From JBEKYD01 sp049509915 (lineage in GTDB: Bacteria; Acidobacteriota; Terriglobia; Bryobacterales; Bryobacteraceae), in the NCBI GenBank assembly GCA_049509915.1, contig JBEKZL010000117.1, positions 1 through 24,315 of the forward strand: a DNA stretch of 24,315 nucleotides, in the 5' to 3' direction. The notes below the pieces were generated by a model. The model was not told the DNA's origin. It did no database searches and saw nothing but the letters and a program-made list of their open reading frames with translations. This document shows positions 7,789 through 14,373 of the stretch, piece after piece (position 1 is the first letter of the stretch; the number at the start of each line of letters is the position of its first letter). Position numbers and translations under genes: made by a program.

Positions 7789-8064
7789 TCATTCCCGCTC
7801 GGTTTCGCCGGTAAATCCGATTTTTCGGGCCTCTTGACGGATCGCCTGGGAAAACTGCTCCGCAACCACGATGGTCAAGACCTGGCTCCATGGAACCAGG
7901 ATGCTGAACCGCTCCACGGCAATATCCTGGTTGTGCCCGTTCGCGGCCAATTCGATCCAAACTCCTCTGGCGTCGTCGGAATCGAGAACCTTGGCGAATA
8001 TCACGTGACTCTCGTCAACCCCACGAATCTCCGTCTGCGGGCTATCCTGTTGACGAAGAAACAT
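7789..8064 (-). CDS. Conserved small protein, function unknown
   Basis: A 91-residue soluble protein: beta-strand-like first half (EIRGVDESHVIFAKVLDSDD, WIELAANGH) then a helical end (AEQFSQAIRQEARKIGF). The composition is that of a real globular protein, and I recall similar acidobacterial proteins without known function. No signal peptide or catalytic motif is visible. The start is uncertain: the frame extends to an ATG at 8136, but neither ATG has a good ribosome binding site. I prefer 8064 because a TTGACA box at 8124-8129 lies inside the longer version, with a poor -10 (TGTAGT, 19-nt spacing). It stands alone between the VWA operon promoter region and the small genes at 8181-8645. Confidence 0.55.
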   Translation of the reverse strand: MFLRQQDSPQTEIRGVDESHVIFAKVLDSDDARGVWIELAANGHNQDIAVERFSILVPWSQVLTIVVAEQFSQAIRQEARKIGFTGETERE

Positions 8065-8180
8065 CTTTACGCCATGCAGGTTTACCCACGCTCGTCTGAC
8101 TACAACCGCTATGCTGGCATGTTTGTCAAGTTGCATTATATTGCTTTGTTACGAACATGAGTTGCTCGAATCAATTGCTG

Positions 8181-8375
8181 TTATGAGGCGCTTTGCCGCT
8201 GCGTTTCGCGCGGCAGTGTCATCCCACGCAGCGTGGCCGCCGAAGGCTGTTCCCAGCACACCGGATGGCGCCGTCCGCACGTCCAGCACTCGTAGCGACC
8301 GTGAGACGGCCACATTGGCTTTCGGTGCATCAGTTTGCACCAGAAATCCCCGATTTGCGCGCGGGCCGGTTTCAT
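8181..8375 (-). CDS. Small Cys-pair protein, function unknown
   Basis: A 64-residue polypeptide whose middle reads KLMHRKPMWPSHGRYECWTC followed by GRRHPVCWE. A CxxC pair (about residues 30-33) and a further Cys-Trp resemble half a zinc ribbon, and similar short proteins with an MWP-HG-Y-C--CGR-HPV pattern occur in Acidobacteria as far as I recall. It starts 33 nt after the CsbD stop codon with an AAGGGA/GGGAA ribosome binding region, so it is probably the second gene of the CsbD transcript. Overlapping frames on both strands are also open, which lowers confidence. Confidence 0.5.
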   Translation of the reverse strand: MKPARAQIGDFWCKLMHRKPMWPSHGRYECWTCGRRHPVCWEQPSAATLRGMTLPRETQRQSAS

Positions 8376-8408
8376 CGATTCCCATTCCCTTATCGGGGCG
8401 CGGTTCAG

Positions 8409-8645
8409 CTACAGGCGGGTGGCAGGATTGTCTTCGCGCCCGGAATGCCGCAGCGCCAGCGACCATTCGTCGGCTTGCTTTTCGGCCTCCGCTCTAACCA
8501 ATCCGTATCGCTCCTGAATTCGCCCGACTAACTGGTCTTTTTTGCCGGCGATCGTCTCCCAGTCATTATTGGTAAGTTTCCCCCATCGCTGGCGGGCAGA
8601 GCCAGTGAAATGCTGCCACTTGCCTTCGATTTGATCCCAATTCAT
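8409..8645 (-). CDS. CsbD-family stress protein
   Basis: A 78-residue hydrophilic protein starting MNWDQIEGKWQHFTGSARQRWG, then KLTNNDWETIAGKKDQLVGR and IQERYGLVRAEAEKQADEW. This is the full CsbD pattern (W-x2-I-x-G-x-W, then W-K-L-T-x-D-D, then L-x-G-x-IQ-x-Y-G). CsbD proteins are small general-stress proteins of unknown biochemical role. The ATG at 8645 follows AGGAGAAGAAT; the longer open frame upstream is ignored. A weak GG-N10-GC element at 8692-8707 would start transcription about 35 nt upstream. The 64-residue Cys-pair gene follows. Confidence 0.9.
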   Translation of the reverse strand: MNWDQIEGKWQHFTGSARQRWGKLTNNDWETIAGKKDQLVGRIQERYGLVRAEAEKQADEWSLALRHSGREDNPATRL

Positions 8646-8691
8646 ATTCTTCTCCTGCTTTCGCCGATGTTCCTGGCGCAATCGGTCCGTT

Positions 8692-8707
8692 CGCACGTTT
8701 GCCGCCG
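8692..8707 (-). promoter_or_regulatory. Weak sigma54-like element upstream of CsbD
   Basis: The minus strand reads CGGCGGCAAACGTGCG. The GG-N10-GC spacing is right but only 6 of 12 consensus positions match. It resembles the elements at 11494-11509 and 12226-12241, which share GG followed by AACGTGC. Transcription would begin near 8681, 36 nt before the CsbD start codon. Confidence 0.25.
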
Positions 8708-9010
8708 TTTAAGTTGTTGGACGCTAGAGCCGAGACGTTCATCGCCCGATACCCCGCCTTTGTGCAGGACTTTGATGGCGTCCGACACGGTTGCCCGGTC
8801 CGGATAGACCCCGGGTTAAGAGGTTTCGCCCACGGCTCGGGGCCATACGCGTCACGTTCTGGGCGCCCTCGCAAATGGCGGTGACCGCGGGCGCCGGGGC
8901 GCTGTTCGGAACCCTCACAACGGGCACCTGAGGGACCGTGAAGAGATCGGTACCCGAATCAGGCCGCAATCTGCAAATACGCAAGAACTGCCGGGTTCAG
9001 TGCGGATTCT

Positions 9011-9052
9011 GCATCTCGCGGCAGTAGACGCGCATCTCGCGCCAGTAGACGC
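9011..9052. repeat. Tandem duplication of a 21-bp unit
   Basis: Two copies of a 21-bp unit (GCATCTCGCG-G/C-CAGTAGACGC) sit head to tail with a single mismatch at position 11. Because the unit is a multiple of three it keeps a minus-strand frame open: RVYWREM-RVYCREM inside a 34-codon frame at 8997-9101 that would start with GTG and has no evident ribosome binding site. It may be a replication slippage product in a decayed or very small gene. Confidence 0.7.
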
Positions 9053-9193
9053 GCCAAATCGCGACTAGTTCCACCCCGCGATCTTGGAAGCGCGTTTGCA
9101 CGGTGGTAATGGTAATCCGATCGGTTCAGGGGCGCACTGTCATTTTAGCGTAGGTTCACGAACGCGGCCATCGAATACGCACCCGTCGGTGTT

Positions 9194-9209
9194 TGGGCAG
9201 CGGATTGCT
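9194..9209 (+). promoter_or_regulatory. Sigma54-like promoter of the mini membrane protein gene
   Basis: The site reads TGGGCAGCGGATTGCT and matches TGGCACG-N4-TTGCW at 9 of 12 fixed positions, including the full TTGCT. The predicted start at about 9220 gives a 19-nt leader containing CCGGAGAG before the ATG at 9239. Confidence 0.55.
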
Positions 9210-9238
9210 CCTTGAGGTTGCCGGAGAGTAAAAAGAAC

Positions 9239-9430
9239 ATGCCTCTGATAAACATTGTCATTGCATTGATTGTGGTCGGTGTCGCGTTGTGGCTAATCAA
9301 TAACTTTATCCCGATGGCCGGCAGTATCAAGACGATTCTGAACGTCGTCGTTGTCATCGCCGTCGTTGTTTGGGTCCTGCAAGCGGTCGGAATGTGGGGA
9401 CGTGTAACCAGCTACAGGTTCATGCAATGA
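9239..9430 (+). CDS. Thivi_2564-like mini membrane protein
   Basis: A 63-residue protein with two hydrophobic segments: INIVIALIVVGVALWLINNF (about 4-23) and ILNVVVVIAVVVWVLQAVG (about 33-51), joined by the loop IPMAGSIK. The loop with Ile-Pro and Gly-x-Ile-Lys is typical of the Thivi_2564 family of small inner-membrane proteins, whose function is unknown. The ATG at 9239 follows CCGGAGAG at 9221-9228; the open frame begins earlier without support. It is monocistronic and sits next to the sigma54 activator gene, and its promoter looks sigma54-type, so it is a plausible direct target. Confidence 0.8.
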   Translation: MPLINIVIALIVVGVALWLINNFIPMAGSIKTILNVVVVIAVVVWVLQAVGMWGRVTSYRFMQ

Positions 9431-9644
9431 TCCAGTGACATGGCGGGGCAAAGTAAAGTCATCGTCATTATTGGCGCGTTAGGTCACGGAGGCCCTGGAC
9501 GATGGCGTTTGGACTCGCGCGGTTGCGCAAGGCCGGCGGGAGGCTGGTTTTGGCAAACGTTAATCGCTCGCACTTGGAGCGCTTCGCGTCCCTTCGCTTC
9601 GTTCTAGCGTCCCCGCCCGTCGCGGCTTGCTAGAATGGTGGGCG

Positions 9645-11051
9645 ATGCCCCGATTGCCAGCGGTTTCGGGCCGGATTCTCATCGTCGACGACGATGAGCG
9701 TCAACGCAGCGCTTTGGCTGCCATGCTTTCGGATTGCGACTTCGACACGCAGGTTGCGGCCGACGGGCAGGAAGCTCTCGAACGGCTTACGACCTTTAGT
9801 GCGGATGTCATCGTTGCGGACCTGGTCATGCCCCGCATGGACGGCTTCGAACTGCTCCGGCACCTGAAGGACCAGGGCAACCTCACTCCGGCTATTGCGC
9901 TCACCGGTTTCGGCAGCATGGAAAAGGCGCTTTCGGCCGTTCACGATCTCAACGCGTTCTGGTTCCTGGAGAAACCGGTGGAACCGCGGGCTCTCAAGAT
10001 CCTTCTCGAGCGCGCGATTCGCCACAAGAGAAGCTTGCAGAAAACCGCGCAGCTCAAGCGAGATCTGAGCCTTCGCGGCGTACTCGGGGACATGGTCGGA
10101 ACCTCTCCGTCGATGCAGCAGATATTCTCGCTTATCAGACAGGTGGCGCCCACATCGGCACCGGTGTTGATCCGGGGAGAGAGTGGAACCGGTAAGGAGT
10201 TAGTGGCGCGGGAGATCCATAAGTACAGCTCCCGAAGCGATGGGCCTTTCGTCGCGATCAATGCAGCCGCCTTACCCGAGACTCTAGTGGAGAGTGAGTT
10301 GTTCGGCCACGAGAAAGGCGCATTTACGGGGGCAATGGAGCGCTCGGCGGGGTGCTTTGAGCAGGCTCATGGGGGCACTTTGTTTCTCGACGAGATCGGC
10401 GAGATGCCGTCGTCCACGCAACCAAAACTGCTGCGCGTCCTGGAGGACCTGCGCGTGCGGCGGCTTGGCGGTAAGCACGAAATAGCGGTGGACGCCCGGG
10501 TACTTGCCGCCACCAGCCAGGAACTCGGGACGCATTTGCGCGAAGAACTATACTACCGGCTCAGTGTTTTCCAGATTGTAATTCCGCCGCTGCGGGAACA
10601 CAAAGAGGATATTCCGCAGATCGCCGATGTCATGCTGGAAAATCTGAACAAGAAACATGGTACGCGGGTGACGGGCGTCGATACCGAGGTACAGGCACTG
10701 TTTCATCGGTACGATTGGCCGGGTAACGTGAGGGAACTGCGCAATGTTCTGGAACGCGCCGCCATCGTGGCCGGCGAGGGTCCGATCCGGCTGGCGGACC
10801 TTCCGTCCCCTGCGCTCGGTGCAGACCCCGGCCCGTATGCCCGGCCATCACGCAGTGATGACGGCCTTATGACGCTTCAACCCGGCCAGCCGCTCATGAA
10901 ACTCGAGGGGGCTTATATCAAACTCACCCTTGAGCACGTGCGCGGCAATCGCAAACTCGCGGCCGGGATGTTGGGGATCAGTCTGCGGACGCTGCAGAAC
11001 CGGATCGCCGCCCTGCGCGAAGAGGCGGGTGCGACGGCTCCCGGCTCGTGA
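9645..11051 (+). CDS. NtrC-type sigma54-dependent response regulator
   Basis: A 468-residue activator with three complete parts. Receiver domain, about 9-125: acidic pair in VDDDERQ, phospho-acceptor Asp59 in VADLVMP, Thr87 in LTGFG, Lys110 in LEKPVEP. AAA+ domain, about 150-388: Walker A GESGTGKE (178-185), the sigma54-contacting GAFTGA loop (225-230), Walker B GTLFLDEIGE (244-253) and the WPGNVREL motif (358-365). Fis-type helix-turn-helix at about 418-462 (GNRKLAAGMLGISLRTLQNR). It should hydrolyse ATP to open sigma54 promoters when phosphorylated. The segment AATSQELGTHLREELYYRL is about five residues shorter than usual. The frame opens with TTG at 9627; I prefer the ATG at 9645, which follows GGTGGGCG. 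No kinase gene is adjacent, so the kinases at 675-5021 are candidate partners. Confidence 0.95.
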   Translation: MPRLPAVSGRILIVDDDERQRSALAAMLSDCDFDTQVAADGQEALERLTTFSADVIVADLVMPRMDGFELLRHLKDQGNLTPAIALTGFGSMEKALSAVHDLNAFWFLEKPVEPRALKILLERAIRHKRSLQKTAQLKRDLSLRGVLGDMVGTSPSMQQIFSLIRQVAPTSAPVLIRGESGTGKELVAREIHKYSSRSDGPFVAINAAALPETLVESELFGHEKGAFTGAMERSAGCFEQAHGGTLFLDEIGEMPSSTQPKLLRVLEDLRVRRLGGKHEIAVDARVLAATSQELGTHLREELYYRLSVFQIVIPPLREHKEDIPQIADVMLENLNKKHGTRVTGVDTEVQALFHRYDWPGNVRELRNVLERAAIVAGEGPIRLADLPSPALGADPGPYARPSRSDDGLMTLQPGQPLMKLEGAYIKLTLEHVRGNRKLAAGMLGISLRTLQNRIAALREEAGATAPGS

Positions 11052-11054
11052 TCC

Positions 11055-11441
11055 TCATCTTCTTTTGCGGGACTGTGGCGCTCCGCTGAAGGTGGACCCG
11101 ACGAGAAAGCCGATTGCGGCCGCTGCCACCAGTGAGCCTGTCAAATGGCGACGCCCAAACTTCCGCAAGTCGGCGAATACACCTTTCAGATCGTGATCTT
11201 CGACGTACGATGCGGTAGCATCCAGCCGATCCGCTGTGCCCGTAGCCAGGTTATCGATCGCCTCCGAACCCCGCCGTCCTGTTGCGCGTACCGAGGACGC
11301 AGCCGAGTGCAGCGCATCCCCCGTCTCCTCTCGCGCTTCATCCAGCTTCCTGCCCGCGGACCGGCCCAACTCATCCATCGACTCTTTCGCCCCGGTGCCA
11401 AGCTCCGACGCCTTTTCCGTTAAGGTTCTTATATTAGTCAA
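11055..11441 (-). CDS. DUF883/ElaB-like tail-anchored protein
   Basis: A 128-residue protein with a long amphipathic, charged helical region (about 5-95: TEKASELGTGAKESMDELG, KLDEAREETGDALHSAASSV) and one C-terminal membrane segment (SLVAAAAIGFLVGSTF, about 102-117) followed by a basic tail SRKRR. This is the layout of ElaB/YqjD/DUF883 proteins, stress-induced inner-membrane proteins. The start is unusual: a TTG at 11441 preceded by AAAGGGGGG at ideal distance. ATGs at 11474 and 11510 are in frame but have no ribosome binding site. The gene ends 3 nt from the convergent sigma54 activator. A weak sigma54-like element at 11494-11509 lies upstream. Confidence 0.7.
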   Translation of the reverse strand: MTNIRTLTEKASELGTGAKESMDELGRSAGRKLDEAREETGDALHSAASSVRATGRRGSEAIDNLATGTADRLDATASYVEDHDLKGVFADLRKFGRRHLTGSLVAAAAIGFLVGSTFSGAPQSRKRR

Positions 11442-11493
11442 AACGCCCCCCTTTGAGAATATATTTGCGAACATGCTCGGACGAAAAATACAA

Positions 11494-11509
11494 GGCACGT
11501 TCTCTTCCA
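11494..11509 (-). promoter_or_regulatory. Weak sigma54-like element of the DUF883-like gene
   Basis: The minus strand reads TGGAAGAGAACGTGCC: correct GG-N10-GC spacing, 7 of 12 consensus positions. Transcription would start near 11483, 42 nt before the TTG start at 11441. It matches the element at 12226-12241 at 13 of 16 positions. Confidence 0.3.
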
Positions 11510-11562
11510 TTTCAATTTTAGTGGCGGACTCGTAAGACTCGAAGGGCCGCCGGCTGGCGCCC

Positions 11563-11578
11563 TGGCAAAACACTTGCT
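11563..11578 (+). promoter_or_regulatory. Strong orphan sigma54-like promoter
   Basis: The site reads TGGCAAAACACTTGCT, matching TGGCACG-N4-TTGCW at 10 of 12 fixed positions with exact spacing. The predicted start is about 11589 on the plus strand. No convincing protein gene follows on that strand: the transcript would run into the 3' end of the minus-strand gene at 11818-12150. It may drive a non-coding or antisense RNA. Confidence 0.55.
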
Positions 11579-11817
11579 AAGTGGCTTGCCTTGTGGCGCA
11601 CGAATGTAAGTATCTGGAAACGTCTGACGCCGGAGAATTCGGAACGGAGTAAATCCCGCATCTCGGTGCAGCTCCTGCACGCTGCACTCATTCGGAGGTG
11701 CCATCCTACCCACTTATCGGCGCTTGGGCAATCCTCCATGGAAGTCGTCGCGTCAATCGGGCCGCGGCGAACCACCAAAATCGGCTTCCAGTCTCAGAAG
11801 TTACTCCCGGATCGTAT
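11579..11817 (+). other. Unassigned stretch downstream of the orphan sigma54-like promoter
   Basis: About 240 nt lie between the promoter and the next gene. Plus-strand frames are open from 11591 (TTG) and 11698 (GTG after GGAG), but their translations look like antisense or random sequence and continue through the gene at 11818-12150. A dyad GTGCA-N5-TGCAC lies at 11666-11680. No T-rich terminator was found. A small RNA, or a leader antisense to the neighbouring gene, is the best reading (inference). Confidence 0.3.
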
Positions 11818-12150
11818 CTATTTTGCCTGTCTGCAACTATCGGAAACCTGCTCGATGCCGGTCACTTTGAACGTGCCTTGCTGAGCGGATGGAGCGCCCG
11901 TAACTCGCACCTCGTGCCCCATGAACCTGGCGAACATTTCGTCGCCTGAAGCCGCCGATTGCAAGCCGGCGATCTTCTGCATTTGGTCGTTGAGGAGTAC
12001 GTAATGCCCATCCTGTTCGTCGACGCAACCGATCAAACGTTGTTCCGCGCTGGAATCGGATTTGTTCGGCGAGGCACCCTGGCCTGGGTTGCCGGCGGCT
12101 AGCGCCGCCAGGCAGCTCAGAACCCCCAAGATTGCGATGCGAAACCTCAT
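11818..12150 (-). CDS. Small exported protein, DUF5818-like
   Basis: A 110-residue protein with a signal peptide (MRFRIAILGVLSCLAALAAG, cleavage near residue 19-20) and a mature domain with strands LIGCVDEQDGHYVLLNDQ, GHEVRVTGAPS and GTFKVTGIEQV. Two cysteines (Cys42 in GCVDE and the late Cys in SDSC) could form a disulfide. The fold suggested by this pattern is a small OB-like beta barrel, as in acidobacterial DUF5818 proteins; the family name is from memory and needs a profile search. GGGAGGACCG directly precedes the ATG at 12150. The plus-strand transcript from 11589 would be antisense to it. Confidence 0.72.
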   Translation of the reverse strand: MRFRIAILGVLSCLAALAAGNPGQGASPNKSDSSAEQRLIGCVDEQDGHYVLLNDQMQKIAGLQSAASGDEMFARFMGHEVRVTGAPSAQQGTFKVTGIEQVSDSCRQAK

Positions 12151-12498
12151 CGGTCCTCCCTTTCCAGCTCAAGGCACTCGGCGGCAGACACCGGCCGCGA
12201 TTTGCCCCGGCTTAGCGAAAGAGTAGGCACGTTTGCCTCCATTACGATTAGAGCGGGTGCCGTCGCCGCACACCCTGACACTGAAGGAGCGAAAACTGCA
12301 TGCTCCGATGCAGTGTTTGCACTTCAAACGTGCGTTTCTTCCTATCTCCTCTCTTCTGGCCAAAGGCAGGGCGTTGGCTAGACGGCGTGCTGTTGTGTTA
12401 GCTTACAAGTTCCATCGGTTGCGCCTCTTGTAGTACGGAGCGCCCAAAGTGATGTTCCGCACGGCTGCGACGCCGCCCGTCCCGAAAAGAACGAACCC
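12151..12498. other. Divergent intergenic region with two adjacent hairpins
   Basis: This region separates the minus-strand exported protein gene from the plus-strand sugar cluster. I see no gene. It contains a weak sigma54-like element at 12226-12241 and two adjacent inverted repeats: ACTGCAT-N6-ATGCAGT at 12295-12314 and GTTTG-N5-CAAAC at 12315-12329. No intrinsic terminator and no convincing sigma70 promoter for the gene at 12499 were found. Confidence 0.5.
12226..12241 (-). promoter_or_regulatory. Weak sigma54-like element of the small exported protein gene
   Basis: The minus strand reads TGGAGGCAAACGTGCC: correct GG-N10-GC spacing but only about half of the consensus positions. Transcription would start near 12215, 65 nt before the ATG at 12150. 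GGCA-AACG-TGCC inside it is also a small palindrome, so a repressor site is an alternative. Confidence 0.22.
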
Positions 12499-13158
12499 AT
12501 GCCGCTCGATGAGTTAAGATCGGACCCTCGGCCGCGGGCGGCTGTTGTTGTGGCTCATCCGGACGATGAGACGCTTTGGTGTGGCGGCTACATACTGACA
12601 CATCCTGAGTTTCTTTGGCGCATTGTGACCTTATGCAGAGCGGCCGACCCGGACCGCGCTCCAAGGTTTCACCGGGTCTTGCAGCGATTGGGGGCCGAGG
12701 GTGAGATGGCCGGTCTCGACGATGGACCAGACCAGGCGCCGCTTCCGGCCGGCCAGGTTCAAGAGACCACCGCGAGACTGCTGTCTGGAACAGGCTACAG
12801 CCTGATCTTGACCCACGGCCCAAAGGGTGAGTACACACGCCATCGCCGGCACTCGGAGTGCTGTCAGGCAGTCGTTGCGCTTTGGCGGGCGGGCGACATC
12901 GACACGAAGCGATTGTGGCTGTTTGCTTATGAAGACGGGGATCGGGCGTACTTCCCTCGGGTTCGCAGCGGCGCCGACCGGCGGGACGTGCTGACGGACG
13001 ATGTCTGGCTCGAAAAACGCCGGCTGATTACGGATCTTTACGGGTTTGGGGCCGACAGTTGGGAAGCACGGACCACTCCGAGGGAAGAAGGGTTCTGGTG
13101 CTTCGACTCGGCAGAAGCGGCGGTGAGACGCACGACGCCTGGGAGCCATAATTCGTGA
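12499..13158 (+). CDS. PIG-L family deacetylase
   Basis: A 219-residue enzyme of the PIG-L (LmbE-like) family, zinc-dependent hydrolases that usually remove an acetyl group from N-acetylglucosaminyl compounds. The motif AHPDDE (19-24) supplies zinc ligands and the catalytic base; HRRH at 115-118 supplies the further zinc ligand, and THGPKGEY (105-112) is the usual substrate-loop motif. It is soluble, with no signal peptide. The gene overlaps the next glycosyltransferase by 4 nt (GTGA), so the two products probably act in one pathway. That pathway could make a deacetylated sugar conjugate, by analogy with GT4/PIG-L pairs in lipid or thiol glycoside synthesis (inference). The ribosome binding site is weak. 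Confidence 0.9.
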   Translation: MPLDELRSDPRPRAAVVVAHPDDETLWCGGYILTHPEFLWRIVTLCRAADPDRAPRFHRVLQRLGAEGEMAGLDDGPDQAPLPAGQVQETTARLLSGTGYSLILTHGPKGEYTRHRRHSECCQAVVALWRAGDIDTKRLWLFAYEDGDRAYFPRVRSGADRRDVLTDDVWLEKRRLITDLYGFGADSWEARTTPREEGFWCFDSAEAAVRRTTPGSHNS

Positions 13159-14297
13159 AAGTACTAGTACTTACCGAATACCCGCCATCAGCGGCCGGCC
13201 TGGCCACGCAGGGCGAGTTGTTCTCCAGGGGCCTCCGCGAGGTCGGCGTGGATGTCCACCCGGTGCATTTCGAATCGCCCCAGGAAAAGGAATGGTATTA
13301 CCGCTGGTTCCAGCCGGATGTGGTGGTTGGGATAGGCTTCTGGGGCCACATCCCGCACCTGGTCCTGCACCCGCAACAGTTTGGGATGCGGACCGTGCCA
13401 TGGCTTTTGGCCGACGGTTATGTCGCGGCGCATCATGACGTCTTGAATGCCTTGCCGCTGATCCTGGTCACTTCCAACTGGGTGAAGGAGACGTATATCA
13501 GAGACGGCATCAGGGGAGACAATATCGAGGTGCTCCCGGTGGGTTGCGACACGGACAGCTTTGCGCCGCGCAGCCTCGATGACCTCAAGGTCCGATCGAT
13601 CCGCGAGGCTTTGGGAATATCCAGTGACGAGATCATGATCCTGACCGTCGGCGGCGACGCGGCGTCCAAGGGCGCCCAGGAGGTCATGCGGGCATTGGCG
13701 CTGATTGATGGCGAGGTCCGCGACTGGAGATATGTCTGCAAGGTTTGGCCGCAGCCGCGCACTGTCCAACAGAATTTGCACGACCTTCAACTGGCAGCGG
13801 ACCTGGGCATCGGCCAGAACATCACTTACTCCACCAATGTGGTGTCGCACAATTTCATGCCCTACTTGCTGGCCGCCTGCGATATCTACGCCGCACCGTC
13901 GCGGCTGGAAGGTTTCGGAATGATTCAAGTGGAAGCGAACGCTTGCGGAAAGCCGGTGATCGCGATCCGCGCGATGGCATTTCTCGACACCATGGTCCAC
14001 GGCGAAACGGCCTTCCTGGCGGAAGTGGCCGAGGAGATAAAGATCACTGAGGCCGTGTTCGGCGAAGGCCACGGCATCGATGATAGCCACCGCATTCTGT
14101 TTCCTGCGCCCCGGACAGCGGAGTTCCGGGCCAGCGTGCCCGACCTCGCCAAGTATCTCCGGACTCTGCTTGCGGACGACGGTCTGCGGCGGAGGATGGG
14201 CGAAGCCGGCCGGAAACGCGTCGTCGCGTTGTTCGATTATCGCCAGGTAGCCCGACGCTTCCTGAAGATTATGTCGGACCGGTTGGGAATTCAGTAG
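13155..14297 (+). CDS. Glycosyltransferase family 4 (GT-B fold)
   Basis: A 380-residue enzyme with the two Rossmann-like halves of GT4. The N-terminal acceptor domain begins MKVLVLTEYPPSAAGLATQG; the donor domain follows LPVGCDTDSFAP (127-138). The E-x7-E motif is intact: Glu252 and Glu260 in RLEGFGMIQVEANACGKPVIA. GGDAASKGAQEVMRAL (166-181) fills the usual phosphate-contact strand. After residue 290 the protein has a longer linker than typical. It transfers a sugar from a nucleotide donor; the acceptor is unknown. The GTG start at 13155 overlaps the stop of the PIG-L gene. The GH100-like gene follows about 75 nt later on the same strand. Confidence 0.92.
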   Translation: MKVLVLTEYPPSAAGLATQGELFSRGLREVGVDVHPVHFESPQEKEWYYRWFQPDVVVGIGFWGHIPHLVLHPQQFGMRTVPWLLADGYVAAHHDVLNALPLILVTSNWVKETYIRDGIRGDNIEVLPVGCDTDSFAPRSLDDLKVRSIREALGISSDEIMILTVGGDAASKGAQEVMRALALIDGEVRDWRYVCKVWPQPRTVQQNLHDLQLAADLGIGQNITYSTNVVSHNFMPYLLAACDIYAAPSRLEGFGMIQVEANACGKPVIAIRAMAFLDTMVHGETAFLAEVAEEIKITEAVFGEGHGIDDSHRILFPAPRTAEFRASVPDLAKYLRTLLADDGLRRRMGEAGRKRVVALFDYRQVARRFLKIMSDRLGIQ

Positions 14298-14373
14298 AAA
14301 TGGATCAATCCGGCGGGTGTGCGTGTCCGTTCTCTCGTCGATCAAGCACCGCGCCATCGAGGTGGCCACATTT

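Larger units (their letters stand above)
8646..9193. other. Intergenic stretch without a convincing gene
   Basis: No frame on either strand has protein-like composition together with a ribosome binding site. The stretch holds the promoter region of the CsbD gene (including 8692-8707), a 21-bp tandem duplication at 9011-9052 and the upstream region of the mini membrane gene at 9239. One short minus-strand frame at 8997-9101 (34 codons, GTG start) runs through the duplication; see the repeat entry. Confidence 0.5.

Noticed and set aside
7555..8160. A 201-codon plus-strand frame
   Set aside because: It runs antisense to the small conserved gene at 7789-8064, lacks a ribosome binding site and has Ser/Pro/Arg-rich shadow composition.
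12499..14297. PIG-L and GT4 as bacillithiol synthesis genes (BshB and BshA)
   Set aside because: The GT4 start does not resemble BshA as I recall it, and no BshC or thiol gene is adjacent. The link remains only an analogy.
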